From NCBI GenBank assembly GCA_023053545.1, contig JAKZAN010000005.1:12586001-12650000 (forward strand): a stretch of 64,000 bases of DNA. Reading direction: 5' to 3'. Positions 1-11,363 of the stretch are shown one piece after another (position 1 is the stretch's first letter; each line of letters starts with the position of its first letter). The DNA is from Lepidurus packardi. Its lineage: Eukaryota > Arthropoda > Branchiopoda > Notostraca > Triopsidae. The position numbers and the translations under genes were made by a program. The notes under the pieces were generated by a model that saw nothing but the letters and a program-made list of their open reading frames with translations, was not told the origin of the DNA and ran no database searches.

Positions 1-600
1 CCTAAGGACTCGAATGAAGTGAATAATTTAAGAAGTAATCGGATTAACAAGCTAAAAGAAAGAAAATAGTCCATCTTTGAACTACTAAAAGTTCAATTCA
101 ACTTTGAAAACTCAACTTGAGTTGCAATTTGACGGAAGTTCGTGGTTCCCAGAAGGAAACTTAGTTAACTTCTACGGAATTGAAACATTCCTTTTTGGAG
201 ACTTATGGATCTTTCCATTTCATTTTTTCTTAGATCTTTTTGAAAATTTTTGAGTTTTTTGAGAAATTTCGAGATTTTTACCATTGATTGATTTACCCAT
301 ATAGTGCCCAAGTACTCGAATGAAGTGAATAATTCAAGAAGTAATGAGATTGACAAGCTAAAAGAAAGAAAATAATTCATCTTTGAACTACTAAAAGTTC
401 AATTCAACTTTGAAAACTCAACTTGAGTTGCAATTTGACGAAAGTTCGTGGTTCCCAGAAGGAAACTTAGTTAACTTCTACGGAATTGAAACATTCCTTT
501 TTGGAGACTTATGGATCTTTACAATTTATTTTTTAGATCTTTTTGAGAATTTTTTAGATTTTTGAAAATTTTTGAGATCTTTACCATTCATTTGAATTTC
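1..600. repeat. Two-copy tandem duplication, unit about 306 bp
   Basis: A block beginning ACTCGAATGAAGTGAATAA at position 8 recurs almost unchanged at 314. It runs on through the shared stretch GGAGACTTATGGATCTTT to about 600. The copies differ by scattered substitutions and a diverged T-rich tail, so the duplication is fairly young. The first copy may start before the window. No coding potential is visible. It lies upstream of, or in an intron upstream of, the first cnc exon seen here. Confidence 0.85.
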
Positions 601-1780
601 CGGGAAATATTGACGCCGTCATTGTCAAGTTAAACACATTGATGATGAAAAGCCTTCCAAAAAGATTCCGACTAATCACAATTCACAGGTCTTAAAGCCT
701 AGCGAGAAATAAGAGCCAATCCTGGTCGTCTTCCGTTGGGGAAAATTCCCGAGTGTAATTTGAAGACGTTTCCATGCGTAAATCCTTGTTATTCACCGTT
801 AGGCTATGTCTTGGAACCCCCCAAAAAATATTGTTACAAAATCTGAGGTGTGGAACAGTTTCTTTTAAAAAAATAGAAAAAAAAAACTTGAAAAGAATTT
901 AAATAAAAATTGGCGTTTAAGGCGCACAACGCCCATGTGTTCCATGTATTTAGGTTCTACCTCAAAGGAAGTTATGATTTCCTTGTAACTTCATTTTTTT
1001 ATTTATTTTTTTAAATTTAGTTTTGGGGGTTCCAGAAACTTTGATAAATGAATTTGAGACGCGTTACAACGGATGTGGAAAGTTTATATGTAAGCTATTG
1101 AGACTCAGTCAAGAAGAATATGTGAGAAGCACTTAATCTGCGTCATTAAGAATGAAGATCCGGCTTTAAGGATTCTTTTTTTTTTTAAACTAAAAAAAGA
1201 AGAAAAATAGAGAAAAAAAAAACAGAAGGAATAGGGCGGCTTTAGGGATCCTAATTTCTCATGGTAGTCTAAACAAGAGAAACGACATATGCGTTTATTA
1301 AAAGACCCCAAAAGAGGGCAAAGGGAGAGAAAGAAAAGTGGAAAAGAGACCTACCTGACAGGTGTGAAAGAGAACCTGTTGACATGACATGGCCGGCAAA
1401 AAGTTCTTTTCGACTTGACTCCCTTTAAGTGTCCCTTTAACGAAGCGATAAAATCTTGTTGGGGGGGTTCCCTGTGTGGGAAAAAGAAAAGACCCGTCAA
1501 GAGTTGCTCCGAGTTTTAGATTTTGGACTCGAACTTTGGAAGGACTCGACCGAAGTAGTTTTGCCCACGTTGTGCCTCCATAAAAATGAACGAAATCGGG
1601 GAGAAACGTTCAAGTTTTCACGGAATCTTAGTGAATCGAAGAAGGTTTTGGGGACTCGGAATGTGAACTGTTCTTAGAATCAATTCAAATCAACTAATGT
1701 CAATTAGAATCACCTAATGAAGTTCTTAGTGGAGTTTTGTCCTCTGCTTTCGAAAGATGATTCAGTGGAATCTTGCATTG
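601..1780. other. Noncoding DNA, nothing recognised
   Basis: The stretch is AT-rich with short A and T runs. The open frames are short and show no family resemblance. It may be intron of cnc if that gene has exons to the left of the window. I see no RNA gene or repeat beyond homopolymers. Confidence 0.5.
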
Positions 1781-1794
1781 AGATTTCGTTTATA

Positions 1795-1915
1795 AGGTTT
1801 GGATTGAAATGGATTGGAATGGATTGGAATCATTGAAATTGAGATTTCGTTGGTGAGGTTTGGATTGAAATGAATTGGAATGGATTGGAATGGATTGGAA
1901 TCATTGAAACTGTCA
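1795..1915. repeat. Tandem repeat of GGATTGAAAT / GGATTGGAAT units
   Basis: Units of ten bases (GGATTGAAAT, GGATTGGAAT) are repeated. They sit in two longer segments that each begin GAGATTTCGTT and end GGAATCATTGAAA, so short units are nested inside a duplicated block of about 60 bp. This is simple noncoding sequence. Confidence 0.8.
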
Positions 1916-2154
1916 TAAGGCCGGGAATGTTTCATGGAAAGTTTGATAAACTTGGTGTTTGACGATAGGCAATGTCTATTTAATGTCAGGGAAAGTGAAT
2001 TATCCCTTCTAAAAGCGAAAGTGCTCTGCTTTTAGAAGTTTGTCGCGAGTTCGAAGTTTGTTCGAAGTTTAACTAAGTTTGTCTAGTTGATGAGAAGTTG
2101 AACGGCAAATCATTGGACTCATTTCAAATTGAAGAATTTGAACTGAGAATTGAA

Positions 2155-2290
2155 GACTCATTTCATTTCAAATTGAAGAATTTTCATTTCAAATTGAAGA
2201 ATTTTCATTTCAAATTGAAGAATTTTCATTTCAAATTGAAGAATTTTCATTTCAAATTGAAGACTCATTTCAGATTGAAGAATTTGAAAT
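2155..2290. repeat. 21-bp minisatellite
   Basis: About five near-identical 21-bp units built on TTTCATTTCAAATTGAAGAA follow one another. Because 21 is a multiple of three the array stays open and would encode a repeating NFHFKLK heptapeptide. There is no sign of a real gene around it, so I treat the open frame as a consequence of the repeat. Confidence 0.85.
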
Positions 2291-2299
2291 GAGAATTGA

Positions 2300-4400
2300 A
2301 AAATGAGAATGAGAACATGAAGAATGTGCGTTCATTTTTGTTCAATTGTTAGCGAATAGTGTAATTAGAAGGATTTCAAAGCACACAGGAGTGGAAGTTT
2401 CGAACGTTTTGGGTTCAAAACAGTTTTATGGACTCGACGGGGTTTAGTAAGGCGCTAACGGTAACTGTCTGGGAACCAAGAAATTGCCTGCTTTTCAGGG
2501 GCGCGTTGCGGCTGGGAGTAAATAAGGATAAATGGGATATTTCAGGGGGATCTCCACTTTTTCAAAAGTTTTAAAAGGAACCTTAGCAAAAGGATGTCGT
2601 GCTCAAGTGCTAAAGCTGGTTTGTCCCACCTAAAAGCAACATGGGAAAACATTCTACGGTGGCATACCTTCCACTTCTTCGCTTGGCCGAGAACAGCTTC
2701 TTTTCAAAGAGTTGTCTACCTGTGGGGGCTTTTACACCGATTTGTCATCTTTTTCGTCTCCGTATCACACATATCACACCTTCAGTTAGATTCAAGATTG
2801 TTTTTCTTTCTATTCCTTTCCTTTTTTAAACCTTGGCCTTGGTTATTCCCCCACCTTGTCGCTCGTACATATCGTCTCATAACTTTTTGTAAAGTAACAG
2901 TCGTCTTTTTACTAAACTACATGACAGTTTGTACCGAGTTTCCAAGTTTCTCTCTTGGAATCTTTCCGAGCATCTTCATCTTGTGTATGTACAGTACAGT
3001 AGTACAGTCCAGTACAGTAGTGTTGGCTATTTGGCGACGTTTCAATGTGAACTGTGTTAGTACCAACAGTGAATTTTCAAAAATTCAGTTTACTGAACTG
3101 GGGCCGTTATGTGCCGAAATCTCCAGAAGTATTCGAAAGTTCCCAAAAGTATTCGAAAGAATTGAAAATTCGAAACATTTGTGGGAAGATTTAACTTCAG
3201 GATTTTGAAATGCTTCACAACTTGTTGGGATCGTTTTAGATGGCAAGATGGGATTGTTTGATCCTTTCAGACGGGTAAATAGACGAAAATAACTTTGGAA
3301 AATAAATTTAAAAAAAAATAATAGAAAAAAATAGTTTAGGGTTCGAGGAGTTGAGAATTGGCTGTGCTAATGAAGTAGTTTCTTTTCTTGGAACACAATT
3401 TTGACAGTTTTGCGAGCTGGGAGTACAGAATTCTGCAAAGAAGTCTTTGCCAAAGGAATAAAAAAAAAGTTTTTTTTTTCGCCAGGAGGTGGAAGTTTAA
3501 TTAGTGTTGTGTTGTTCAACTCTCTTTTGCTGTTCAAGACAAGCAAAAATGAAGGGAAGATGAAGGTTAGCGTACAAATAGAAAGAAGAAAGAAAACGAA
3601 AACGAAATGCCCCTCAAAATAAAACAAAAATCAAGATATGGCAGGTTTTATGAGCCCCGCCTTTGGTAACTTCCCAACGAGCTCACAAAAGCCTTGTAAT
3701 TAATGATACACAGAAATTTGACTGCAGTATCTTTTTCTTTTCTTTTTTAAAAAATAAACAAAATAATCATAATAAAAACCTTATTTTTTATTATTATTAG
3801 TTTTGACGAGTTTTGAAGTGCCCTGGCGGGTAAATTACGTACTTTCTTTCAGATCCATTGGTCTGACATCTTCTGAAATTGGAAAGATGATTCAACTCGC
3901 CATTTATTACTATTTTTGGCACATTGTCATTGTCATTTCAGAAGTCAAAGAATAACGTTGTAGTGTTTTTCCAGCCATAGGAAGCGTCAGTCCCTGAGCT
4001 ATTGTTGACAGAACGTAAGAGAGACGGAAAGGAAAGGGAAATAATTGATAGGACGAAGGGCAGTGCAATAGTTGACAGGAGACGAAGAATGAGCAACGAA
4101 AGATGCCTGAATTGGACTGCTTTGCCATAGGTGGGTTTTTTTCCAAAAAGGGCAATCCTATTGTTGAGCAATCCATCCCCTCCCTATTGTGTGTTATCGC
4201 ATACCAACCCCACCAGTCTCGTATTCAATTTCCCTCTTCGCATTGGCCTTTTTTTTCTGTATCAAAATGGGGGGAAAAAGGTGAGGGGGTGGAGCCTAAT
4301 TCTCGGTAAGTAATTATGGAAGTTTTTTTTTTTTTAGAAGTTTTTTAAGGTTATTGGCATGGGTGAAGGAGAAGTAACCCAAGGTTTTCAGATTGTTCTA
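2300..4400. other. Noncoding stretch with one long but unsupported open frame
   Basis: The longest open frame (2594-3208, +) encodes 204 residues rich in Phe, Ser and Leu. It has no recognisable domain, no convincing splice context and no codon regularity like that of the nearby cnc exons. I see no RNA gene. Homopolymer runs are scattered through the segment. Confidence 0.4.
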
Positions 4401-4429
4401 CCCCCCCCCCCCCCCCCCCCCCCCCCCCC
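4401..4429. repeat. Poly-C run of 29 bases
   Basis: An uninterrupted run of 29 cytosines is present. The length in any single assembly should be treated as approximate. Confidence 0.9.
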
Positions 4430-4509
4430 TTCTACAAAACGAACAAATACTTGACACTTGACATGCAAATTAGGGGGAATTTTTCGAGTGTTGTTTTCCT
4501 TTTCAGCCC

Positions 4510-5345
4510 GCGGATTATATATTATTTTTTTTTTTGTATTTTTGTATTTTGAATTTTTGAATTTTTTGAATTTTTTGAATTGTATTTACTTTTTTTTAAA
4601 TTTAATTTTTATTATTTAATTAATGAATATTTATATGAATTAATTAATAAATTGTAATATTGAATTAATTAATTAATTTTTATTATTTAATTTTTTGAAT
4701 TGTAATTACTTTTTTTTAATTTACTTTTTATTATTTAATTAATTAATTTTTATTATTTAATTTTTTTAATTGTAATTACTTTTTTTTTAATTTACTTTTT
4801 ATTATTTAATTAATTAATATTTATATGAATTAATTAATAAATTGTAATATTTAATTAATTATTTAATTTTTTGAATTGTAATTACTTTTTTTAAAATTTA
4901 ATTTTTGTTATTTAATTAATTAATATTTATATGAATTAATTAATAAATTGTAATATTTAATTAATTATTTAATTTTTTGAATTGTAATTACTTTTTTTTA
5001 AATTTAATTTTTGTTATTTAATTAATTAATATTTATATGAATTAATTAATAAATTGTAATATTTAATGAATTAATTAATTTTTATTATTTAATTTTTTGA
5101 ATTGTAATTACTTTTTTTTAATTTACTTTTTATTATTTAATTAATTAATATTTATATGAATTAATTAATAAATTGTAATATTTAATGAATTAATTAATTT
5201 TTATTATTTAATTTTTTGAATTGTAATTACTTTTTTTAACATTAAATTTTTATTATTTAATTAATTAATATTTATATGAATTAATTAATAATTTGTAATA
5301 TTTAATGAATTAATGAATTTTTATTATTTAATTTTTTGAATTGTA
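4510..5345. repeat. AT-rich minisatellite, unit about 118 bp
   Basis: Units beginning near GAATTGTAATTAC recur at about 4696, 4768, 4873, 4980, 5099, 5217 and 5337. Spacing grows from about 73 to about 120 bp, with the last three near 118-121. Each unit has a T-run, TTATTATTTAATTAATTAAT and an ATTTATATGAATTAATTAATAA segment. The last partial unit stops at GTAATTAC immediately before the acceptor GTTTGCAG of the cnc exon at 5359, so the array forms the end of the preceding intron or leader. Confidence 0.9.
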
Positions 5346-5358
5346 ATTACGTTTGCAG

Positions 5359-8300
5359 GTGCGCATGCCTTTGTTGCGCACGATGAGCATGGAACAACGC
5401 TGGCAGGATTTGGCGAATTTGTTAAGCATTCCTGGACCGGATGCGGCAGCGGCTGCCGCAGCAGCGAGCCACGCCCATCACTCGCATCACCATCATCATC
5501 ATCACCATTTGGGCCACGCCTCCCACTCCCATTTCGCGCATCCTTACGCCCCGCATCATGCCCATCACACCCCTGCCTTGCATAACTCCTCCCATGCCCA
5601 TGCTGCCCACGCCCACTTGGCCAGTCATTCCTTGAGTCATCACCATTATGGACCCGCGGGACACCACGCCTACACGGGAGTGTACCCGACCGATACCACG
5701 CCCAACCACCGCTCGGTTTTGCTACAAAACGCGACCTTGGGACCGCCCATTGGGGATTTAGGAGCCAATGGCAGTTATCCTTCCTCTTCTTTAGGTAACA
5801 TCTTCAGATTTGTCTAGGGAGTTTCTTGAATTTGCTTTCGTAAGTCAGTTTTAAGCAGAATGTAACGTGAAAGTTGCGTTTACTTTACTCAGTGATACTT
5901 TTGGGGTATACTTGGCTAATTTAGTCGTTAAGATTGTTAAAATTTGGCTAAATTTAGCTAATTTTAGTCCTTGATATGGCTCATATTTGCCTAAATTTGG
6001 TTAATTTAAGCTTCTTTGAATGGGTAAGTTGTCCTTCCTCTGATAACATCAAGGTTAGGTAGGAAATTTCTTTAGTTTTCAATCTTCAGTCAGTTTTTGA
6101 ACGTTGAAACTTTGAACGTTTTAGAACAGTGAAAGTTGCGTTTACTTTACTCAGTGATACTTTTGTGGTATACTTGGCTAATTTAGTCGTTAAGATTGTT
6201 AAAATTTGGCTAAATTTTACTAATTTTAGTCGTTGATATTGCTCATATTGGGCTAAATTTGGTTAATTTAATCTTTTTTGAATGGGTAAGTTGTCCTTCC
6301 TCTGCTTTCCATAACATCAAGGTTAGGTAGGAAAAAAATTTCTTTAGTTTAGGAGCCAATGGCAGTTATCCTTCCTCTTCCTTAGGTAACATCTTCCTAT
6401 TTTTGTAGGGAGTTTCTTGAATTTGCTTTCGTAAGTCAGGTTTAAGTAGAATGTAACGTGAAAGTTGCGTTTACTTTACTCAGTGATACTTTTGGGGTAT
6501 ACTTGGCTAATTTAGTCGTTAAGATTGTTAAAATTGGGCTAAATTTTACTAATTTTAGTCGTTGATATTGCTCATATTGGGCTAAATTTGGTTAATTTAA
6601 TCTTTTTTGAATGGGTAAGTTGTCCTTCCTCTGCTTTCGATAACATCAAGGTTAGGTAGGAAATTTCTTTAGTTTTCAATTAGTTTTTCAGTCAGTTTTT
6701 GAACAGAATTTAAGTTTGAATTTAAATTTAAGGGAAATTAAGTTTGTAGAACTTTTTGTGTATATTTTTCTAAGAGTTTTGGTTATTTTTAAATCGTTTT
6801 TGGTAGGATCGGCGGTGAGTCTTGGATCTGCTGTGACCACTTCCATGAATTTGACCAATAGCACTGAAAGTGTGGATGTCCATCCCAACAATGCCTACAA
6901 GATGGAAGGAACGTCAGATTTGCTTTATTACCCGGTAAATTGTCTTTCTTGTCTTTAAAAAAAAAATTGAAAATTGAAAAAATTAAAAATTCTTTGAAAA
7001 TCAAACAATTCTGGAATTTTCATTGATTTGTAGTTTAGGAATTATGAATTTTCTGAAATTTTCTAAAATTATGAATTTTCATTTCTTTTGTATTGTTCTG
7101 TCACTAGAATACCAATGGAGAGGTGAACCAGACTTCAGATGGCTTTTTGTCCTCGATTCTCAATGATGAAGACTTGCAGTTGATGGATATCGCCATGAAC
7201 GACAGTAAATTTCTAAGAAAATTGATACAAATCTGAAATAAGATGGTATTAATTCCCATTCTGTTCACGTATTCTCGCCAGGCATGTACAGTATGCGCAT
7301 GATGGATAATAATGGGCCATCCAACAACCATACCACCCATTCAGGCCACATCCATGGTCACTCAGTTCACGCCCATAATGCGTCTCAAAGCCACAGTGTT
7401 TCCGAAGAAGCCACTTCAGATAGTGGCCACCCCCATACGCCTCATACCCCCGTTTCTTCCAGCATTTCCGATAACGATTGGGTTACGTTAGACAATTCCA
7501 CTTCGGATACTAACGCTACGGAGCAAGGCTATATGGAAAGCTATGCAACGGGGTAACAATTTGGGGCTTTTTTGAGTGGATTTTGAGCTTTTTTAAGTCA
7601 TTTTAAGCGGAAAATTTATGAAAAATTGGGTTCTTCGCAGGGGAAAGTACCGGCCATACGATTACTATGCTCGTCAAGGTGCTAATGTGGTGAATCCGGA
7701 CGGAAGTCATGGGCGAGTGGCCCAAAAGAAGCACCACATGTTCGGCAAACGTTCGTTTCAAGAACCTGGAACTCGTAAGATGAATAAACTCTTGTTTAAA
7801 CCGATTGGAAGCGAATTCAAACGTTCTATTTGTATTTTGGTTTAGCTGTGGACATCCATGGAGCCATTGCACCCTTGCCAATACCTGTTCCAGCTGCTCA
7901 TGCGTCGAATACCAGTAGCCATAAGTACGATTACAGCCAAGGCGCGCAGGGATATGATGGAAGTCAAGGTGCAACTGCCTTGCATCCTCCCATGGAGATG
8001 AAATATGGTTGTGGAATGGACTTTTCTCACCATCCTCATGGTAATATCAACGTTTATTCCCTTTGTGTTGAATCATTGGGTGTACATTGTGTCTTTCGTG
8101 CAGAGGTACGTGGGACAATGGATTCTTTGCATCATAATCATACGTATTCCATGCCACCGGAAGCTGCAGCTTCCCACAGACCGCTAGCGCGAGATAAAGC
8201 TCGAAGTAATGGATAAAACTTCCAGGAAATTGACTGATTTGTTTTGTGTTAATGAACTAGATTCGAATGCAAGTATGAGGGCTGCGAATGCTGCTGCAGC

Positions 8301-9026
8301 GGCTGTACAAGCAGCTGCCGCAGCAGCTGCTGCGGATGCCGAAGCTGCTTCCAGAGATGAGAAGAGGGCGTTAGCGATGAATATTCCCATTTCGGTGGAA
8401 GATGTCATCAATCTCCCCATGGATGAGTTTAACGAACGACTTTCCAAGTATGAATTGAGTGAAGCGCAGTTGTCCTTGATCCGGGACATTCGACGTCGAG
8501 GAAAGAACAAGGTTTGTGTTCAAAAGAAACGCTGTAAGAGGAATTTGAGTTCAAAGATGGGAATTTGTAGGTTGCAGCTCAAAATTGTCGTAAAAGGAAA
8601 TTGGATCAGATTCTCAGCTTAGCTGATGAAGTGAAACGTGTGCGAGAACGAAAGCAGCGTTTGATACGCGAGCAAGAGTTCTTGTTAGCCGAGAAAGGAC
8701 GCGTGAAGGACAAATTTGCCAAATTTTACACCCATGTCTTTCAGGTAAACCAAAGAAAAAGGTTTGATGCTTCGTTTAGGAGCAGTTGTACATGTTTGGG
8801 AACTTAGGCTTTGCGTGACACTGAAGGAAGGCCTTATTCAGCTTACGAGTACAGTTTGCAGTTGTCGGCTGATGGAAATATCTTGGTTGTTCCGCGTAGT
8901 TCAACTGCGTCCCAAGTTTCTCATCAGAACCAGCAAGCTGTGACTGGACGTGTGGAAGGCGAGACTGGATCGTCAGACATCAGTCAAGGTGTCCGAAGAA
9001 AAGTGCAAGAGCATAAGGATTTGTGA
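5359..9026 (+). CDS. cnc: cap'n'collar, CNC-type bZIP transcription factor (ten exons; 5' end may be incomplete)
   Basis: Arthropod orthologue of NRF1/NRF2, a nuclear factor that dimerises with small Maf. In flies it acts in head patterning and stress response. Exons are 5359-5794, 6807-6934, 7108-7204, 7282-7552, 7641-7774, 7846-8040, 8104-8205, 8261-8511, 8571-8744 and 8808-9026. All junctions are GT-AG with matching phases (1,0,1,2,1,1,1,0,0), and the lengths sum to 2007 nt. Visible parts: an N-terminal [12 protein letters not shown] motif, Ala and His runs, [15 protein letters not shown], the CNC domain ([20 protein letters not shown]), basic region [10 protein letters not shown] with a leucine zipper, and a C-terminal [15 protein letters not shown] block. 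The first exon follows an acceptor, so a longer isoform may start upstream; otherwise ATG at 5365, 5383 or 5389 is available. From 5365 the product is 666 residues. It converges on lab. Confidence 0.95.
5757..6690 (+). repeat. Intron-1 tandem duplication that copies the tail of the preceding cnc exon
   Basis: A unit with the block GTGAAAGTTGCGTTTACTTT occurs three times, at about 5868, 6129 and 6459. The first copy (from 5757) and third (from about 6348) include the last 38 bases of the coding exon, with one synonymous change, and its GTAACATC donor. The middle copy lacks that part. The rest is intronic, with repeated phrases such as TTAGTCGTTAAGATTGTTAA. Confidence 0.9.
8261..8511 (+). CDS. 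cnc: cnc exon 8: alanine-rich linker and CNC domain
   Basis: The exon enters in phase 1 after a 55-bp intron. It encodes an alanine-rich run, then [19 protein letters not shown], then the CNC signature [20 protein letters not shown], ending at the start of the basic region (RRRGKNK). The Drosophila protein has almost the same block. The donor is GTTTGT, weaker than the other cnc donors. Confidence 0.95.
8571..8744 (+). CDS. cnc: cnc exon 9: basic region and leucine zipper
   Basis: Phase-0 exon of 58 codons opening with [15 protein letters not shown], the DNA-contacting helix of CNC-bZIP proteins. A zipper with Leu/Val heptads follows, then [11 protein letters not shown]. It joins exon 10 ([18 protein letters not shown]), which matches the conserved C-terminal extension of arthropod CNC proteins. 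Confidence 0.95.
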
Positions 9027-9659
9027 GGGAGCCAAACTCCGGCTGCGTATTATAGCATCAGATTCTAGAGGCTTGTGTAAGTCTTTGAAGGTGATAGTTT
9101 TGGCAAAGGGAAAAGGATTTCAAGCTCGTACAAGTGCCTCTTTTGATCAGCTGATCGTGACTTTAATTTTCCTTGCATTTCGTTCGTCTAATACTGCATA
9201 GAAGTCTGAAACCCCGTAGTTGATTCTAAATTACGAAGCTTTTCCTTCGACTAGTTTTGTACAAATGGGGGTTGGTGTCATGCGCAACCTTGTACAAAGA
9301 ACTATATACCATATGGTAGTGAGCCAGTATTTTGCATCTAAATATGTGGAGACGAGAACTTCATTAAGCTTCTTATATGATTCAGAGGGAATATATGGCA
9401 TTTCCTGGGGCTTAGATTCCATGTTACAAAATAGCCGATTGTGCTTAATTGGTGATTATAATATTAGTTTTCCAAGTTAGGTGTATGTGCTAGGAAATTA
9501 ATTTGATTCCGGTGATTTCAGAGTGAATACTTGTATTTGTTATACATTTTGTACATGTTCAAACTAGGGGTTCTCTTATTAATCAAGCACCTTAAGCGGT
9601 TTCTTTATTTTCATGATTTGTTTCATTTGTTTTGAATTTATTCTATTTAAAACAAACGG

Positions 9660-9940
9660 TTTCAGTAGCCGTACGTCCTCATTGGCCCATTTGAAGCGCC
9701 CAGTTCAAAAGCCGTCACGCTGATTAGCCAAGGCACCGCGAGGCTTCCCTTAGGACCCGCTGGAGGCTCTCGATTGACGCCATTTTTCCCCCGGGACTCG
9801 AGACAATGAGACGTGTTGTCGTTTTCGTGAATTTAAATTGCGGAATTAGCAAAGCTAGTGTTAATTATGTGAGATTATTTTTCTCCGACTGCGACTTTCA
9901 TATCCCCGTAATTTTTGTGAAAATCGAGTGAGGGTAAGTC
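9660..9940 (+). promoter_or_regulatory. GC-rich promoter-like segment ending in a strong splice donor (tentative)
   Basis: In otherwise AT-rich DNA this segment is GC-rich. It has two inverted CCAAT-like elements (CATTGGCCC near 9678, GATTAGCCAAGG near 9722). At 9931-9939 it has AGG/GTAAGT, an almost ideal plus-strand 5' splice site (cut after 9933). It could be the promoter and noncoding first exon of an unannotated transcript. No coding exon is visible downstream, so this is inference. Confidence 0.25.
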
Positions 9941-9946
9941 TATTTA

Positions 9947-9952
9947 AATAAA
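9947..9952 (+). terminator. Possible cnc polyadenylation signal
   Basis: AATAAA about 920 bases after the cnc stop codon is the first canonical hexamer I can find on the plus strand. The 3' end is not otherwise defined by sequence, and a variant hexamer closer to the stop could be used. Confidence 0.25.
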
Positions 9953-10138
9953 ACTTTGAGAAACTTTCTATTGTCTCCTTTTTGGCGCCAAAAGTAATTT
10001 TTTTCTAAACTACAGGGCAGTTTATACATGAGTTTCTCGGTTTCTCTCGACGAAACATCTCGCTTTGAGCAGAATTCAGAGTGAAATTTTTTTTAGTGAT
10101 TTTTGGTGTAAATTTTGCAAATCTAATTTTTGTTTAAA

Positions 10139-10392
10139 CAGCGTGAGCATTTGCTCTTGGCTGCTTTACCTAATCGTTGATGTTGTTAATAGTTTTAAAT
10201 TTTGTAAACTGAAATTTTTGAATTTTTAAAAAATTTAAAAACTTTAAAAATTGTGCATTTAAATTTAAGAAATTTTTTTATTTTTTTAAAAAAACATATA
10301 CACAGCGTGAGCATTTGCTCGTGGCTGGTTAATGTTGATGTTGCTGATTAATGCTAATCGTTGATGTTGTTAATGGTTTGAAATATTGTAAA
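10139..10392. repeat. Direct repeat beginning CAGCGTGAGCATTTGCTC
   Basis: A block of about 70-90 bases starts at 10139 and again at 10303. It runs from CAGCGTGAGCATTTGCTC through CTAATCGTTGATGTTGTTAAT to a T-rich end. The second copy has a short insertion built from the same GTTGATGTTG phrase. A related segment (ATTTAAATAAA ... GGCGCC) occurs near 9943 and near 10657, so the surroundings of the cnc exon relic have been duplicated more than once. Confidence 0.8.
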
Positions 10393-10457
10393 AATGCTTT
10401 TTTAATTTAAACAAAATATTAAGGAATTTTGCTTTTTTAATTGTTTTTAATTGGTAG

Positions 10458-10570
10458 GATCGGCGGTGAGTCTTAGACCTGCGGTGACTACATCCATGAA
10501 TTTGACGAGTACTACCGAAAGTATGGATGCTTTTAAGATGTAAGGAGCTGCAGATTTGCTTCATTACCCG
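10458..10570 (+). pseudogene. Decayed duplicate of cnc exon 2
   Basis: This is a 113-bp copy of the 128-bp cnc exon at 6807-6934, still bounded by GGTAG/GATCGG and CCCG/GTAAATTGTC. It reads [17 protein letters not shown]..., then TESMDAFKM, a TAA stop, then GAADLLHYP. Against the parent it has one in-frame 15-nt deletion and one GAA-to-TAA change. Many of the other differences are synonymous. The flanking intron sequence is also related (GTAAATTGTC and a T/A-rich tail), so this was a DNA-level duplication and not a retrocopy. It lies 1.4 kb beyond the cnc stop on the same strand. Confidence 0.9.
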
Positions 10571-11363
10571 GTAAATTGTCCTTAATTTCTTTTTAAAAAA
10601 AAGTTTTAGAAATTGCAGACAAATTTCCCTTGCAAAATTCCGGTAATAGTTAGGTCGATTTAAATAAACCTTTTAGACACTTTCTGGGCGCCTTTTAGCG
10701 CCCAAAATGCTTCCACAATCCACGTGCGGTTTGTTATTGTTTACAATTGAGCCACGCCCTCAAGTTGACGTCCCTCTGACACTCGGTTTTTTCGCTACGA
10801 ATTACTGCAGGAAGCCTAGTAATTAATTAATCTTAATATGAATAATAAAATAAAAATTATAAATTAAATAATACAGACAAACTAAATAAAATAACATTTT
10901 AAATTAATTTTAATATAAGCAATTAATATGAAAAGAACGTAATTTTTCGTTAAAGAAAGGAATGGATAATTAACAATAAAAGGAATTTACGTAGTTATCG
11001 ATAGTGTCGTATATCGGCAACAATGAGCCTTGTCGGTTGTTTTTCGGAAAACTTTTTTTTTTTTTTTTAATTCCCAGAATTCTTTTCTTGCCTTTTTTTC
11101 GGGCTCTTCAAACACGTGACGTTGTGTTTGAAAGAGTGAAAAAAAATCTTGAGTACAGATATGCAATAAACGGCAACAATGCAAGCTATTTGTAGCCGAA
11201 CTCGTTCGGTTATGGAAGTTTATATAGGTTATGGGCCGAACCTTGCTCCGTCGTGATTTGAATGCTCACCTTTGTTTCAACACTCAAAAGGAAATGTGTA
11301 CCGAACACGATGCGGTATACCACTATTGTTAAAAATTAACTTTCCGAATTTAAAATGGTTGTA

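Noticed and set aside
2594-3208. 204-residue open frame on the plus strand upstream of cnc
   Set aside because: Rich in Phe, Ser and Leu with no domain, no repeat of cnc-like codon use and no splice context. Length is compatible with chance in 64 kb.
5422-5709. Met/Val-rich open frame antisense to the first cnc exon, and similar frames antisense to lab exon 1 and pb exon 2
   Set aside because: These are shadows of His-rich coding sequence (CAT/CAC read backwards).
9015-9026. C-terminal HKDL of cnc as an ER-retrieval-like signal
   Set aside because: Not a canonical KDEL-type tetrapeptide. The protein is a nuclear factor and the match is probably chance.
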